DNA from: an uncultured Porphyromonadaceae bacterium
GTDB taxonomy: Bacteria > Bacteroidota > Bacteroidia > Bacteroidales > Muribaculaceae
DNA: 19,789 nt
NCBI GenBank assembly: GCA_900550645.1
Contig: URTA01000049.1
Location: forward strand, 1-19,789
Direction of reading: 5' to 3'
Part shown: positions 9,001-15,623 of the stretch, in pieces
Layout: every line of letters begins with the position of its first letter
How positions within the stretch are numbered: the stretch's first letter is position 1
Program-made: the position numbers and the translations under genes
Notes under the pieces: model-generated
What the model saw: only the letters and a program-made list of their open reading frames with translations
Told to the model about the DNA's origin: nothing
The model's database searches: none

Positions 9001-11842
9001 CGTCTATGGTCATGATTTTGTCGCCGGGGTTGAGCCAGCGGCGTGAGATGACGCTGTCAGCGTTGCATATCTCGCACAGTATCGGCGAGCCTGGGTAGCC
9101 CGTGGCGACACGCACCGGGACAGTCTTGCTGCCTCGCTCTGCCGTCACCTTGTCCTGCGGCAGCCACAGCGGCGTGGCGTAGGGGGCGCGGTTGTCGGCC
9201 GTGCGGTAGATGACCGTCTCTCGGGTATAGCTGACGCTGTCAACCGTGAATGACAGCTCGTACTTGCCTGTCGGGAGCGATGCGGAGGGCAATTTCAGAT
9301 GCGGCGACTTGAATGTGCCGGCGGTGATTTTGCCGTCCTGCGACTTGATGGTGTATTCCACTTCGCGCTCCACCTCCTTGTCTATCAGGTCGAGGACAGG
9401 CACGTCCAGTGTTACCTCGTCGCTGTCAGCAGCTATGCGGCTCGGTATGCGCGACAGGTCTATGCGGTATGCCTCGCCGATGCTGAACAGCCGAGAGCCT
9501 CCCTCCTGTGTCTCGCCAGTTGGGGACGTTGCCTCAACCTTGAGGCGGTACGACCCGAGGCAGAAGCGTGTGCCGCGCAGCTCGTCAGTGGGCAGCTCTA
9601 CTGTGAAGCGTCCCTGCTCGTCTGTCGCGGTCTCGTCGCCGTAGCTGGCATTGTTGTCATCGTCCCACAGCCACCAGCTCGCGTAGGAGATGTCATAGTT
9701 AACCGATGCGTTTGCCACCGGCATGCCGGAATATGTCTTGACGCTGCCGCTGATGCGTACAGTGTCGCCGAGGCTGTACGAGTCCTTGATTTCATCTATT
9801 TCGACGTAGAACGAGGGTGTCTTGTACTCCGCCACGTCCACGTATGCCGAGCCGAGCGATGTCTTCTCGATGCTTGCGCGGACTGACCACGAGCCGAGTA
9901 CGCCGCTTTTGGGTATCTCGAACTTACCGGAGACGCGTCCGTGCTCGTCGGTGACACATTCCAGCGAGTCGCGCTGTGTGCGGTTGCCGTCATGGAGCGT
10001 CATGACCACCTTCTGCCGGGGCAGGAGCGACACGTTGCGACCAGTCTTGCTGTACACCACTGCTGTGAAGCCGACGGTGTCGCCGGGGCGGCAGATAGAG
10101 CGGTCTGTGAGGACGGTGGCAAATGCACGGTCGTCAGAGGTGCGGTTGCCGTTGTAGTATGACGTGTATATGCTTGTTGGCAGGAAGTCCTTGCCGTGGC
10201 GCAGCTCGATTTCCCAAGAGCCGGCAGGGATGCTTGCATACCCGTCGGCATTGGTGGTCGCCTTGTATGTCTGTTCCTTTTTGCCGTACTGGCTGGACGT
10301 GCATTTCACAGTCACGCCTGGCATCGGCGACATATCCTTGCCGTTGACCACGTAGAGCAGTTTCTCCGAAGCATTGTCGTCGCTTGATGTCAGTATCTGC
10401 ATATCGCTGACGCGGAACATCGCTGACGTGTCATTGTCGCCGCCGTTCAAAAGCCCGGACGTGTCGCGTGTCGAGGTCGCAATGACGGCATAACGGCCGT
10501 ATTCCTGCGGCGGAAACACCACGTTTGCCTTGCCGCTGAACGGCGCTGTGCCGTCTACTTTCGCAGGAATAACGCACAGTTCTGTCCCCTCTTCAATTAT
10601 CCTATCAACATTGTATCTGAAATCGTCAAGGTCTTCCGGTATGCGGTACAGGTGGATGTACGGCGTGTTTATGTTCTCGACATCGACGGAGACCTTAATC
10701 GAGTCTGTTGAGAGATATTGGTCTTGGAGAGTGAAGCTGACTTTCTGCACCTTCATGTTGCACAGCACCGATGCCAGGTGGTTTGCCTCGTGGGTGCCGG
10801 AGTGGGCGGCGATAGCCTCCTCTATGATACCGCATAACTCTTTGCTGCGTGCCATGACAGCATCCTCATTGCTTGCCCCGGCTCGTGTGTAGATGTACTG
10901 GCGGATGCCGGCGGCGAGGGTAAGCAGCCGCAGAGCCGCTGCGTGGCTTTTGTATGCCTCGTATTGCTCAAGCAGGTACTCATACTGCTGTGCCGCAGGT
11001 ATCATGTCGCTGCGGCTTATTATGAAGTTGACGATGCAGGGGACGTTGCCGTCTTTCTGCGCGAGCGCGAGCATCTCGTCGCATATCTTGCGCCGTGTCT
11101 CCGCCACGTCCGCGCCGATTGACTTGTCAGCCTTGCTACGGAACGGTATGGCGTATGTCTTGTTCTCATAGTCCTCTATCAGCCCCAGCGCGTCCTCTGT
11201 GACGAAAGCCGCCACCGTCGGGTACGCTTTGCCGTAGTCCTCGACCTTGCCGGTCAGCAGCGGCGCAATCTGCGTGATTGGGTATGCGTTGAGTGCAGCG
11301 AGGTCGGCGGTCGCCGATTTCACGAGTGCGGTTATTTTGGCCTTGAACATGTCGCCGCTCCACTCTTTCGGGTCTTCGGGGATGGGTGTCATCGGCAGCT
11401 TGCGGCGGTCAAACGTCCAGCTTTGTGACGAATAGATTTCCTTGTATAGGTGAGCTTCGAGCAGCTGCGCGAGCGAGTTGTAAGGCGCTGGCATTGCCGA
11501 GGCGAGCGAATCGAGCAGCTGTATGCGCTTCGTCACATCCTCGCGTGAGATGAGGTTGTTCGCGATAGTTATCTGTATCGCGGCTCTCATCATGTCGATG
11601 TTGTTGCCTGTTTTCTTGGCCTCTGCCATAGCCTTTTCGGCGTTCTCGCATACCGTTTTCGGGAACGCAAAGTCGGGAGCGGCAAATGTGTTTGGCTTCG
11701 AGGACTGTTCTGTCGAGGCAGTCTCCTTCGCACCCGGTCGCGGGTGTCGCTTTCCGTCCATTGTCATTGTAGGGAAAATTAATGTCAACAACAAAAGCAT
11801 TGCTGTTGACAGGTTAAGAATATGTGTTGGTGTTCGTTTCAT
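6062..11842 (-). CDS. Giant alpha-2-macroglobulin family protein without thioester motif
   Basis: This 1926-residue envelope protein has the bacterial macroglobulin architecture. An N-terminal hydrophobic signal or anchor (about 8-27) has no lipobox cysteine. Macroglobulin domains follow, including an MG2-type segment with RPGDTVGFTAVVYSKTG near 580-600. Next come a bait-region-like part (about 1000-1150), the A2M domain (about 1175-1265, PNFNTTWQLQLAAYTSD), a helical toroid (about 1365-1670) and a C-terminal MG10-like domain (about 1800-1926). Bacterial macroglobulins are thought to trap attacking proteases. Where thioester forms carry a CxEQ motif, this protein reads TPKSES (1391-1396), so covalent trapping is unlikely. 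SLDEVVTVAYG at about 1135-1145 resembles the motif near the start of SusC-type TonB receptors. It lies 123 bases after the Spy-like gene and 13 before the AmpG-like gene. The family call is firm; the role is inferred. Confidence 0.93.
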   Translation of the reverse strand: MKRTPTHILNLSTAMLLLLTLIFPTMTMDGKRHPRPGAKETASTEQSSKPNTFAAPDFAFPKTVCENAEKAMAEAKKTGNNIDMMRAAIQITIANNLISREDVTKRIQLLDSLASAMPAPYNSLAQLLEAHLYKEIYSSQSWTFDRRKLPMTPIPEDPKEWSGDMFKAKITALVKSATADLAALNAYPITQIAPLLTGKVEDYGKAYPTVAAFVTEDALGLIEDYENKTYAIPFRSKADKSIGADVAETRRKICDEMLALAQKDGNVPCIVNFIISRSDMIPAAQQYEYLLEQYEAYKSHAAALRLLTLAAGIRQYIYTRAGASNEDAVMARSKELCGIIEEAIAAHSGTHEANHLASVLCNMKVQKVSFTLQDQYLSTDSIKVSVDVENINTPYIHLYRIPEDLDDFRYNVDRIIEEGTELCVIPAKVDGTAPFSGKANVVFPPQEYGRYAVIATSTRDTSGLLNGGDNDTSAMFRVSDMQILTSSDDNASEKLLYVVNGKDMSPMPGVTVKCTSSQYGKKEQTYKATTNADGYASIPAGSWEIELRHGKDFLPTSIYTSYYNGNRTSDDRAFATVLTDRSICRPGDTVGFTAVVYSKTGRNVSLLPRQKVVMTLHDGNRTQRDSLECVTDEHGRVSGKFEIPKSGVLGSWSVRASIEKTSLGSAYVDVAEYKTPSFYVEIDEIKDSYSLGDTVRISGSVKTYSGMPVANASVNYDISYASWWLWDDDNNASYGDETATDEQGRFTVELPTDELRGTRFCLGSYRLKVEATSPTGETQEGGSRLFSIGEAYRIDLSRIPSRIAADSDEVTLDVPVLDLIDKEVEREVEYTIKSQDGKITAGTFKSPHLKLPSASLPTGKYELSFTVDSVSYTRETVIYRTADNRAPYATPLWLPQDKVTAERGSKTVPVRVATGYPGSPILCEICNADSVISRRWLNPGDKIMTIDVDAPAADNRVWVRFAGGHDLKTESQTVQVLPAESRNELKIKVESFRDKIRPGSEEQWSFRMLYNGDNAARIPVMAVMTDKALNALSPFFWSLNPRGSVYFSPASSIYTYGISDSSGYATFTDCEYVRYEAGVMPDWNLYGKSLYSGDSYSEMRGFRSLAVPQASNIVVRESRSLDLEAFESAADESLSLDEVVTVAYGANSNMKKKSKSVKGNDGGGSETADVSGVELRDTEHPLAFFRPSLVTDDEGIVSLNFTVPNFNTTWQLQLAAYTSDLYSAVATYDALSAKPVMVKGNMPRYLRTGDKTAVRATLMNNSDTEQQVAGVIELFDPATGKVIKRQDFAAETMQPKSSRTISIDYDTPNDEQLVGIRCYAIGGDYTDGEQDIISILPSSSPVFESTPFYLGTEADDISIELPKYDKDASVTLQYCDNPIWHCLTALPEISTPKSESVLAKASALFGNAFADGISRKYPQVRTAIQYWTEALKTGADSTLISNLQKDEHLKTVALENTVWVNDAAAETMRMQHLTSLLDPNANRQAVNTLIADIKKAQKRDGGWSWMPDMESSVYITTGVLLNLAMISDMGYMPESESGNLAEMTSSAVKYIDKESYDSYIRNKKQIYPLEALRWLYIRQYFGVKAENKNIAAYLDKSLKAVASSWRDFGIYDKATAAILLHRSGYAKEASLILESLRQYAVISPERGMYYDNRNSGWQGFPRLITTAQVLEAFAEIAPQDKSVDLLRQWLIMQRQYGDWGYDTHTAEIIHAILASGSEWTADSEPAEITIGGEKYDATPARYTGALAIQLDPAKVAGKTLHVTKHSSHPAWGGVLAQYIAPSEEVKAASTDQISIAKEIYALDNTASGTRLSTKDLKTGQKVRVVLTVKNASDLQYVAITDERGACMEPVDQLSSYAQTDGTWVYRETRNSQTNLFISFLPKGVHQISYDCYIDRDGDYTVGIATVQSLYAPLVTGHSAGKTVSVK

Positions 11843-11965
11843 CGGTGTCTGCTTTTAGAGGTAAACTGATGATTGTCAATCAGGAAGTGCGTTGTGCCGT
11901 AAGGATGCGGCATTCCCCTTGAATGTCTGTTGCTTGCAGAGACAGGAGAGCGACTCTGAACTGTG

Positions 11966-12409
11966 TCAGCGTCTTTTCTTGCCTCGCAGCTGGCTCATCT
12001 TCTGGCGGAACTTTTTCTCCGCCTCCTTCATCTGGTATATCTGTTTGGGAGTGAGGAATTTCTCAAACTCGTCCTCGTAGCGGCGGTCTATTTGCCCCTC
12101 CTTTATTTTGGCTTCCGACATGGCGTCGGTGGCACGTTGGTAGTCAGCGGCAGAAGCGTTCTTGTCGTTTTTGACCTTGCGTTCCATGTCTACCGCAGTC
12201 TGGAATACTTTCCGCTTCTCGTTGGTCATGCGGTTGTACACTTCAAAGAAGCGCGACTGCTGGTCGGCTTTCAGCTCCATTTCCTGTGCGAGATACTTGA
12301 GCTTGTACTCGTGCAATTCCTTCTCCACGTTTTCGCGGTTGCCGTTGCGCTGTGCCGATGCCGTCAGCGGCAGGAGCATCAGCAGGAGGATGACATATAT
12401 ATGTTTCAT
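11966..12409 (-). CDS. Spy/CpxP-like periplasmic LTxxQ protein
   Basis: This 147-residue protein has a clear Sec signal peptide (1-19, ending SASA-type before Q20) followed by a highly charged, almost wholly helical body. LTPKQ at 119-123 is the LTxxQ motif of the Spy/CpxP family, and LKADQ at 47-51 is a plausible degenerate first copy. The C-terminus is very basic (RGKKRR). Spy/CpxP-type proteins are periplasmic chaperones or stress sensors, and in Bacteroidetes similar small proteins often sit beside sigma/anti-sigma genes. Here the gene starts 44 bases after the anti-sigma-like membrane protein, which supports co-transcription and a shared envelope-stress role. The fold assignment rests on the motif and composition only. 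Confidence 0.82.
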   Translation of the reverse strand: MKHIYVILLLMLLPLTASAQRNGNRENVEKELHEYKLKYLAQEMELKADQQSRFFEVYNRMTNEKRKVFQTAVDMERKVKNDKNASAADYQRATDAMSEAKIKEGQIDRRYEDEFEKFLTPKQIYQMKEAEKKFRQKMSQLRGKKRR

Positions 12410-12453
12410 GGTTGCGTTGTATTGTTTTGCCAGGGTCTTGGTAGCCCCGTCGG

Positions 12454-12978
12454 TTATTTCTTGTGTACGGTCTGTGCCACTTCGTGGTGGTGCGGTTTCT
12501 CCTTGGATGTGTTGGTCACGTCTATCGAGGCGTATTCTGGCTCGAGTTCCAGCCCAAGGTCTTCGCTCAGCTCGTCAAACGATTCGTACTGCTGCGATAC
12601 GGAGTCTTCCAGCTCGAAATCGCTCATGGCATATTCAGGAACTATCTCCTCGAAGCTTTCCGGCGACTCGTTGAGGGCTGCAACTACTTCTGTGGGGGGA
12701 TTGTCGAGCGATATGTCGTTGTGTGACATCAGGTGGAACATCTTCATCATGCACCAGATGCCGGCAAACATCGCCGCGAGGTATACGTATGGCTTTATGC
12801 GCTGCCATGTGGTCATCTCAACCTTAGGCGGCTCTTGCCTCGGCGGCAGCTTGGTCGGCATCGACGCATAAAACTCCTCAAAGTAACCTTCTGGCACTTT
12901 GAAGCCCGTCTTGCGGCCTCCTGTGATTTTGTCGATATGTTCTTCTGGTGTCATTTCATCTATAGGGTTGTAAGTCAA
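12454..12978 (-). CDS. Single-span membrane protein, anti-sigma-like (function unknown)
   Basis: This 174-residue protein is not assignable to a named family by eye. The N-terminal 60 residues are polar and contain FKVPEGYFEEFYASM, a sequence style common in short Bacteroidetes proteins encoded directly after ECF-type sigma factors. One transmembrane segment spans about 63-84. The remainder is strongly acidic, then ends in a lysine/histidine-rich tail (KEKPHHHE). This topology (cytosolic head, one span, periplasmic tail) fits an anti-sigma or signalling protein. No sigma factor gene is found upstream: the 461 bases before it hold no minus-strand gene. It leads a run of four same-strand genes reaching 4735. 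Function is inferred only from topology and neighbours. Confidence 0.72.
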   Translation of the reverse strand: MTYNPIDEMTPEEHIDKITGGRKTGFKVPEGYFEEFYASMPTKLPPRQEPPKVEMTTWQRIKPYVYLAAMFAGIWCMMKMFHLMSHNDISLDNPPTEVVAALNESPESFEEIVPEYAMSDFELEDSVSQQYESFDELSEDLGLELEPEYASIDVTNTSKEKPHHHEVAQTVHKK

Positions 12979-13333
12979 GATTGTACAGCGTTTGTTGCGC
13001 CAGTCTGTGAAAGTTTTGATGACGGCGGCAGTCGCGAAAATCCGACTTTTGTGTCAATAATTCTACTCTTGTGACCAATGAGCCGCCTGTTGGTTTAAGT
13101 GCCGCAGGAATATTTTTGCAGCATCTGCGTAGTCCGCCAGGCAGTCATGTGAAGGTCGTGTGATTTTTTATGCCGTGGTCGAAAACAAAAGCCGCAGCCG
13201 TGGTGTTATGCAATAAACAAATCGTTTCATGATGTTAGATTAGTTCGAAACAGTATTATGTATTGCGGTGTGGCAGGTTGTGAAATCAGCTGCACCTTTG
13301 TTTTTTTCATTCTATTTCGGAGACTTCAGAGTA

Positions 13334-13358
13334 CTCCGAGAACTCCGAGTTCTCGGAG
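13334..13358. repeat. Perfect 11-bp palindrome with 3-base spacer, built from a short tandem unit
   Basis: CTCCGAGAACT (13334-13344) is perfectly inverted as AGTTCTCGGAG (13348-13358) around CCG. ACTCCGAG also occurs as direct repeats at 13333-13340 and 13342-13349. On the minus strand the sequence falls into 9-base units of the form TCGGAGTTC, TCGGAGTAC, then a degenerate TCTGAAGTC. It lies just beyond the protease terminator. It may be a dispersed repeat element, a protein-binding site or an extra transcription stop; there is no T-run immediately after it. Confidence 0.7.
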
Positions 13359-13369
13359 ATTAGCACACA

Positions 13370-13416
13370 CAAAAGCGAGGGCGTGCCCGGTGACAGGCAC
13401 ACCCTCTCGTGTTTTG
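13370..13416 (-). terminator. Intrinsic terminator of the M6 protease gene
   Basis: GAGGGCGTGCC (13377-13387) pairs with GGCACACCCTC (13396-13406) with a single C/A mismatch and an 8-base loop. Outside the stem, AAAA (13371-13374) and TTTTGTG (13412-13418) flank it, giving T-rich tails in both directions. It begins about 24 bases after the protease stop. Transcription from the minus strand would end in TTTTGTGTGTG. Confidence 0.78.
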
Positions 13417-13439
13417 TGAGTATGTATGTTGGCTTGTGA

Positions 13440-15302
13440 TTACTTCACGATGACCTTGCGAGTGCTGTTGCCGTCGGTAACGATGTAGATGCCGGCTGCG
13501 GGCAGCTCGATGTTGCCGTTGCTCATGTTGGCTACAGTGACACCGGCGGGAGTGATGATGCGGACAGGAGCATCAGCCTCAACGCTGAGTGTGCGGCCGT
13601 CGATAGCGATGTTCATGCCATTGTTGCCGGTGATTTCATCAACACCGCTTTCCAGTTCGCAGATTGCGTCAAAGCTGACAGTGCCGTCGTTGTTGAGTGA
13701 GATGTTGTCGAGCTCGACGTTCATGCTGCGGCCCAGACGTGTGGTGAACGCCGGAGTAGTGCTGCGTGTGAATGCGGTCACGTTGGCTGTGCCGGGGAAG
13801 CAGTCGCCCGCTACTGAGTAGTCGCTCTTGATGTTGTCTGCCTCGATGAGGTCAACACGCTGGCGGGCTGCTGTGTTGTTTACTGTGTTGTTCTTCCATG
13901 CAGTCTGGTCGTAGTCGATGCGCCATACCAGCATGCCAGAGTTCGGCAGGTATGTGTCGAAGCCTTCCTGATTGCGTACCTCGATGAGGATGAACTCCTT
14001 GTTGTTAGTAGTCTTCACGAGGTAACCGTTGTTGCTGGTTATCGGCTCAAGGGTCTTGGGGAATGTACCTGTACCCTCGAACTTGGCCGGTTCCATCCAG
14101 CCGAGTGCATAACGCTCGAATATTGAGTAGTTGGGCGGTGTGCAGCCGTTGTTGTTGTAGGGGCCGTAGTCGAGCACTGACCATGCACCCGGAGTGAATG
14201 CGTTGTTGTATACAGTCGAGTAGAGGTCAGGCAGACCCATGACGTGGCTGAACTCATGCACGAATGTGCCGATGCCGTCAGGTTTCTGGGTTGTGTTGTC
14301 AATCTCGTTGGAGCAAGCGTAACGGTCCAGCAGCACGTTGTCGAAATAGTACTTTGCGCCAGTGTTGGTCACGTTCCATGAGTGTGGCCACACGGTGCTG
14401 TTGCCACCACCGTCAGCCTCGCCCTTGCCGGCATAGAATACGTACACGTTGTCAATGTAGCCGTCGCCGTCGTCATCATACTGTGAGAAGTCTACAGTAG
14501 CGTCGAGCTGCTGGCATGCCTCGATGACCATCTCCTCGGGGTGGTTGTCGTTGCCGTAGTAGTCGTTGCCGCCGTAGTATGAGCGGTTGTTCTTCAGCTT
14601 CACAGGACCGTACACGTCAAAGTCCGGCTGGAACTTGTTGTTTGAGTTCTGGCAGAAATAGTCACGTGCGCTGGCGTTGTTGCCGTTCTGGCTGAATCCG
14701 TTCTCGTTGAGCATGCGGTAGAAATAGTCCTGCGGGTCGCTCATTGAGAATGACACGTCCTGGTATTCCACCAGGATGACGAGTGCTTTCTGCACGCCTT
14801 CCGAGGGGAAGTCGCTGAAGAGCAGGTTGATGCCCTGCGAGTTTATCTTGCCCTGACGGTTTGCCTTGGCGCGGCGGGCGTTCATTGTCGCGTTGCGCTG
14901 CTCGCGGCGGTCAACGTCGATAGCCTCAACCTGTGCCGTCATGGCCTCCTTGTCGAGGTTGCGGAGGAAAGACTTGTCTGCGTCTGTGCGCTTGTCGGCA
15001 GCTACGGCGCGGCGTGAAGAAGCGACGATTTCGCCGTTGGCGTCAACAGTCGCGTAGGTCATGAAGCCTGAAGCATCCTCCATGAGCAGATAGCCGTCCT
15101 CGGAGAATGTGCGGTGGGCGTGTTCGTCGCCCATCAGGCGTACGGGGAGCACGGTGCCGTCCGGCTGTTCCTGCATGACGATGCCGTGTTTCGCGGGTTT
15201 GGCGTTTGCAGGGAGTGTGGCCAACACGGCTGCTCCGAACAATACTGCCATACCAAATCCTTTCAGCATGGAATACTGACGAGTTGTTTTCGTTTTGTTC
15301 AT
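13440..15302 (-). CDS. Secreted M6-family zinc metalloprotease with T9SS-like C-terminal domain
   Basis: With the start at 15302 the protein has 620 residues. An in-frame ATG at 15383 would put 27 residues before an otherwise good signal peptide (basic MNKTKTTRQY, hydrophobic core, cleavage after ANA at about 35), so I reject it. A propeptide-like region follows. The M6 (immune inhibitor A-like) domain has HEFSHVMGLPD at 349-359, with zinc ligands H349 and H353 and catalytic E350, preceded by an acidic calcium-type loop, DDDGDGYID, near 276-284. The last 70 residues end GIYIV...STRKVIVK, like the type A sorting domain that directs proteins through the type IX secretion system to the cell surface. 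It probably degrades extracellular proteins. It is a single-gene unit with its own terminator, divergent from the HAD/gmd/fcl genes. Confidence 0.93.
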   Translation of the reverse strand: MNKTKTTRQYSMLKGFGMAVLFGAAVLATLPANAKPAKHGIVMQEQPDGTVLPVRLMGDEHAHRTFSEDGYLLMEDASGFMTYATVDANGEIVASSRRAVAADKRTDADKSFLRNLDKEAMTAQVEAIDVDRREQRNATMNARRAKANRQGKINSQGINLLFSDFPSEGVQKALVILVEYQDVSFSMSDPQDYFYRMLNENGFSQNGNNASARDYFCQNSNNKFQPDFDVYGPVKLKNNRSYYGGNDYYGNDNHPEEMVIEACQQLDATVDFSQYDDDGDGYIDNVYVFYAGKGEADGGGNSTVWPHSWNVTNTGAKYYFDNVLLDRYACSNEIDNTTQKPDGIGTFVHEFSHVMGLPDLYSTVYNNAFTPGAWSVLDYGPYNNNGCTPPNYSIFERYALGWMEPAKFEGTGTFPKTLEPITSNNGYLVKTTNNKEFILIEVRNQEGFDTYLPNSGMLVWRIDYDQTAWKNNTVNNTAARQRVDLIEADNIKSDYSVAGDCFPGTANVTAFTRSTTPAFTTRLGRSMNVELDNISLNNDGTVSFDAICELESGVDEITGNNGMNIAIDGRTLSVEADAPVRIITPAGVTVANMSNGNIELPAAGIYIVTDGNSTRKVIVK

Positions 15303-15352
15303 CTTGATTCGAGTATATAGGTTATTTTGTTCCTTTAGTATAGCCGCCCGTG

Positions 15353-15389
15353 TCCCCGGCAGAAAAGAGTCTGGAAAAAGCACCGGGGA
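15353..15389 (-). repeat. GC-rich inverted repeat in the likely 5' leader of the protease mRNA
   Basis: TCCCCGG (15353-15359) and CCGGGGA (15383-15389) are perfect inverted copies 23 bases apart. Outer GC-rich flanks can extend the stem imperfectly. It lies about 50 bases upstream of the protease ATG and may be a leader hairpin. No T-run follows on the minus strand, so it is not an obvious terminator. Confidence 0.4.
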
Positions 15390-15494
15390 TGCGGCGGGTC
15401 AGAGTGTGCTTTTGAAAAACAGCGCAATTTACGAATAAATATCGGAGTACAGAAAAATCGGTGCTGCTGATTGTGTTAAAAATGACAAAGCAGA

Positions 15495-15556
15495 GCATTG
15501 TGCAAGCAGGGCTGTGGATGCATTGCTTGTTGCGGCAGGCTTTGCTTGCAAAATGC
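15495..15556. repeat. 13-base inverted repeat (12/13) upstream of the HAD promoter
   Basis: GCATTGTGCAAGC (15495-15507) and GCTTGCAAAATGC (15544-15556) are inverted copies with one mismatch and a 36-base spacer. A third related element, TGCTTGT (15524-15530), could pair with GCAAGCA of the left arm instead. The repeat ends 27 bases before the -33 element of the HAD promoter, so it would act as DNA-binding sites unless a longer transcript exists. Confidence 0.45.
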
Positions 15557-15583
15557 TCGCTGCGTAAATATGCCTCTATTTGA

Positions 15584-15615
15584 TTTGCCTGTTTGCGGAA
15601 TTATCGCTAATTTTG
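15584..15615 (+). promoter_or_regulatory. Consensus Bacteroidetes promoter for the HAD-gmd-fcl unit
   Basis: TTTG (15584-15587), exactly 20 bases, and TAATTTTG (15608-15615) match the Bacteroidetes consensus TTTG-N19-21-TAnnTTTG without mismatch. The next ATG (15624) is only 8 bases past the -7 element, so the mRNA would have an extremely short leader or none. This also argues against the longer ORF starting at 15498. Confidence 0.75.
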
Positions 15616-15623
15616 TGACTGTA

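Larger units (their letters stand above)
12979..13439. other. Intergenic region with palindrome and terminator, otherwise featureless
   Basis: These 461 bases separate two minus-strand genes. The right-hand part holds the protease terminator (13370-13416) and a perfect palindrome (13334-13358). No convincing minus-strand promoter (CAAAnnTA on the plus strand with a properly spaced CAAA) is visible for the gene starting at 12978. A TATTTTTG at 13111-13118 on the plus strand has no well-placed -33 partner. A 35-codon minus-strand open stretch ending at 13063 has no start codon. Confidence 0.6.
15303..15623. other. Divergent intergenic region between the protease and HAD genes
   Basis: These 321 bases hold the control regions of two divergent genes. 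On the plus side is a consensus promoter (15584-15615) with an inverted repeat upstream of it (15495-15556). On the minus side is a GC-rich inverted repeat in the presumed protease leader (15353-15389). A CGTAAATTGC on the minus strand near 15425-15434 resembles a -7 element but is one base short of TAnnTTTG. Confidence 0.6.

Noticed and set aside
13111..13118. TATTTTTG on the plus strand as a promoter for a small RNA ending at the 13370-13416 hairpin
   Set aside because: No TTTG lies at the proper distance upstream; only a weak GTTG at 18 bases. There is no conserved RNA structure that I recognise.
13063..13167. 35-codon minus-strand open stretch in the intergenic region
   Set aside because: It has no ATG, GTG or TTG start in a plausible place, and an open run of this length is expected by chance fairly often. 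It is kept only as a possible gene remnant in the findings.
15303..15383. Longer start for the M6 protease (adds 27 residues)
   Set aside because: It would place 27 residues before a typical signal peptide. The ATG at 15302 gives a proper secretion signal.
15498..15623. Longer start for the HAD protein (adds 42 residues)
   Set aside because: The extension is cysteine-rich, unlike HAD N-termini, and includes the consensus promoter 15584-15615. HAD motif I starts at the usual place when the ATG at 15624 is used.
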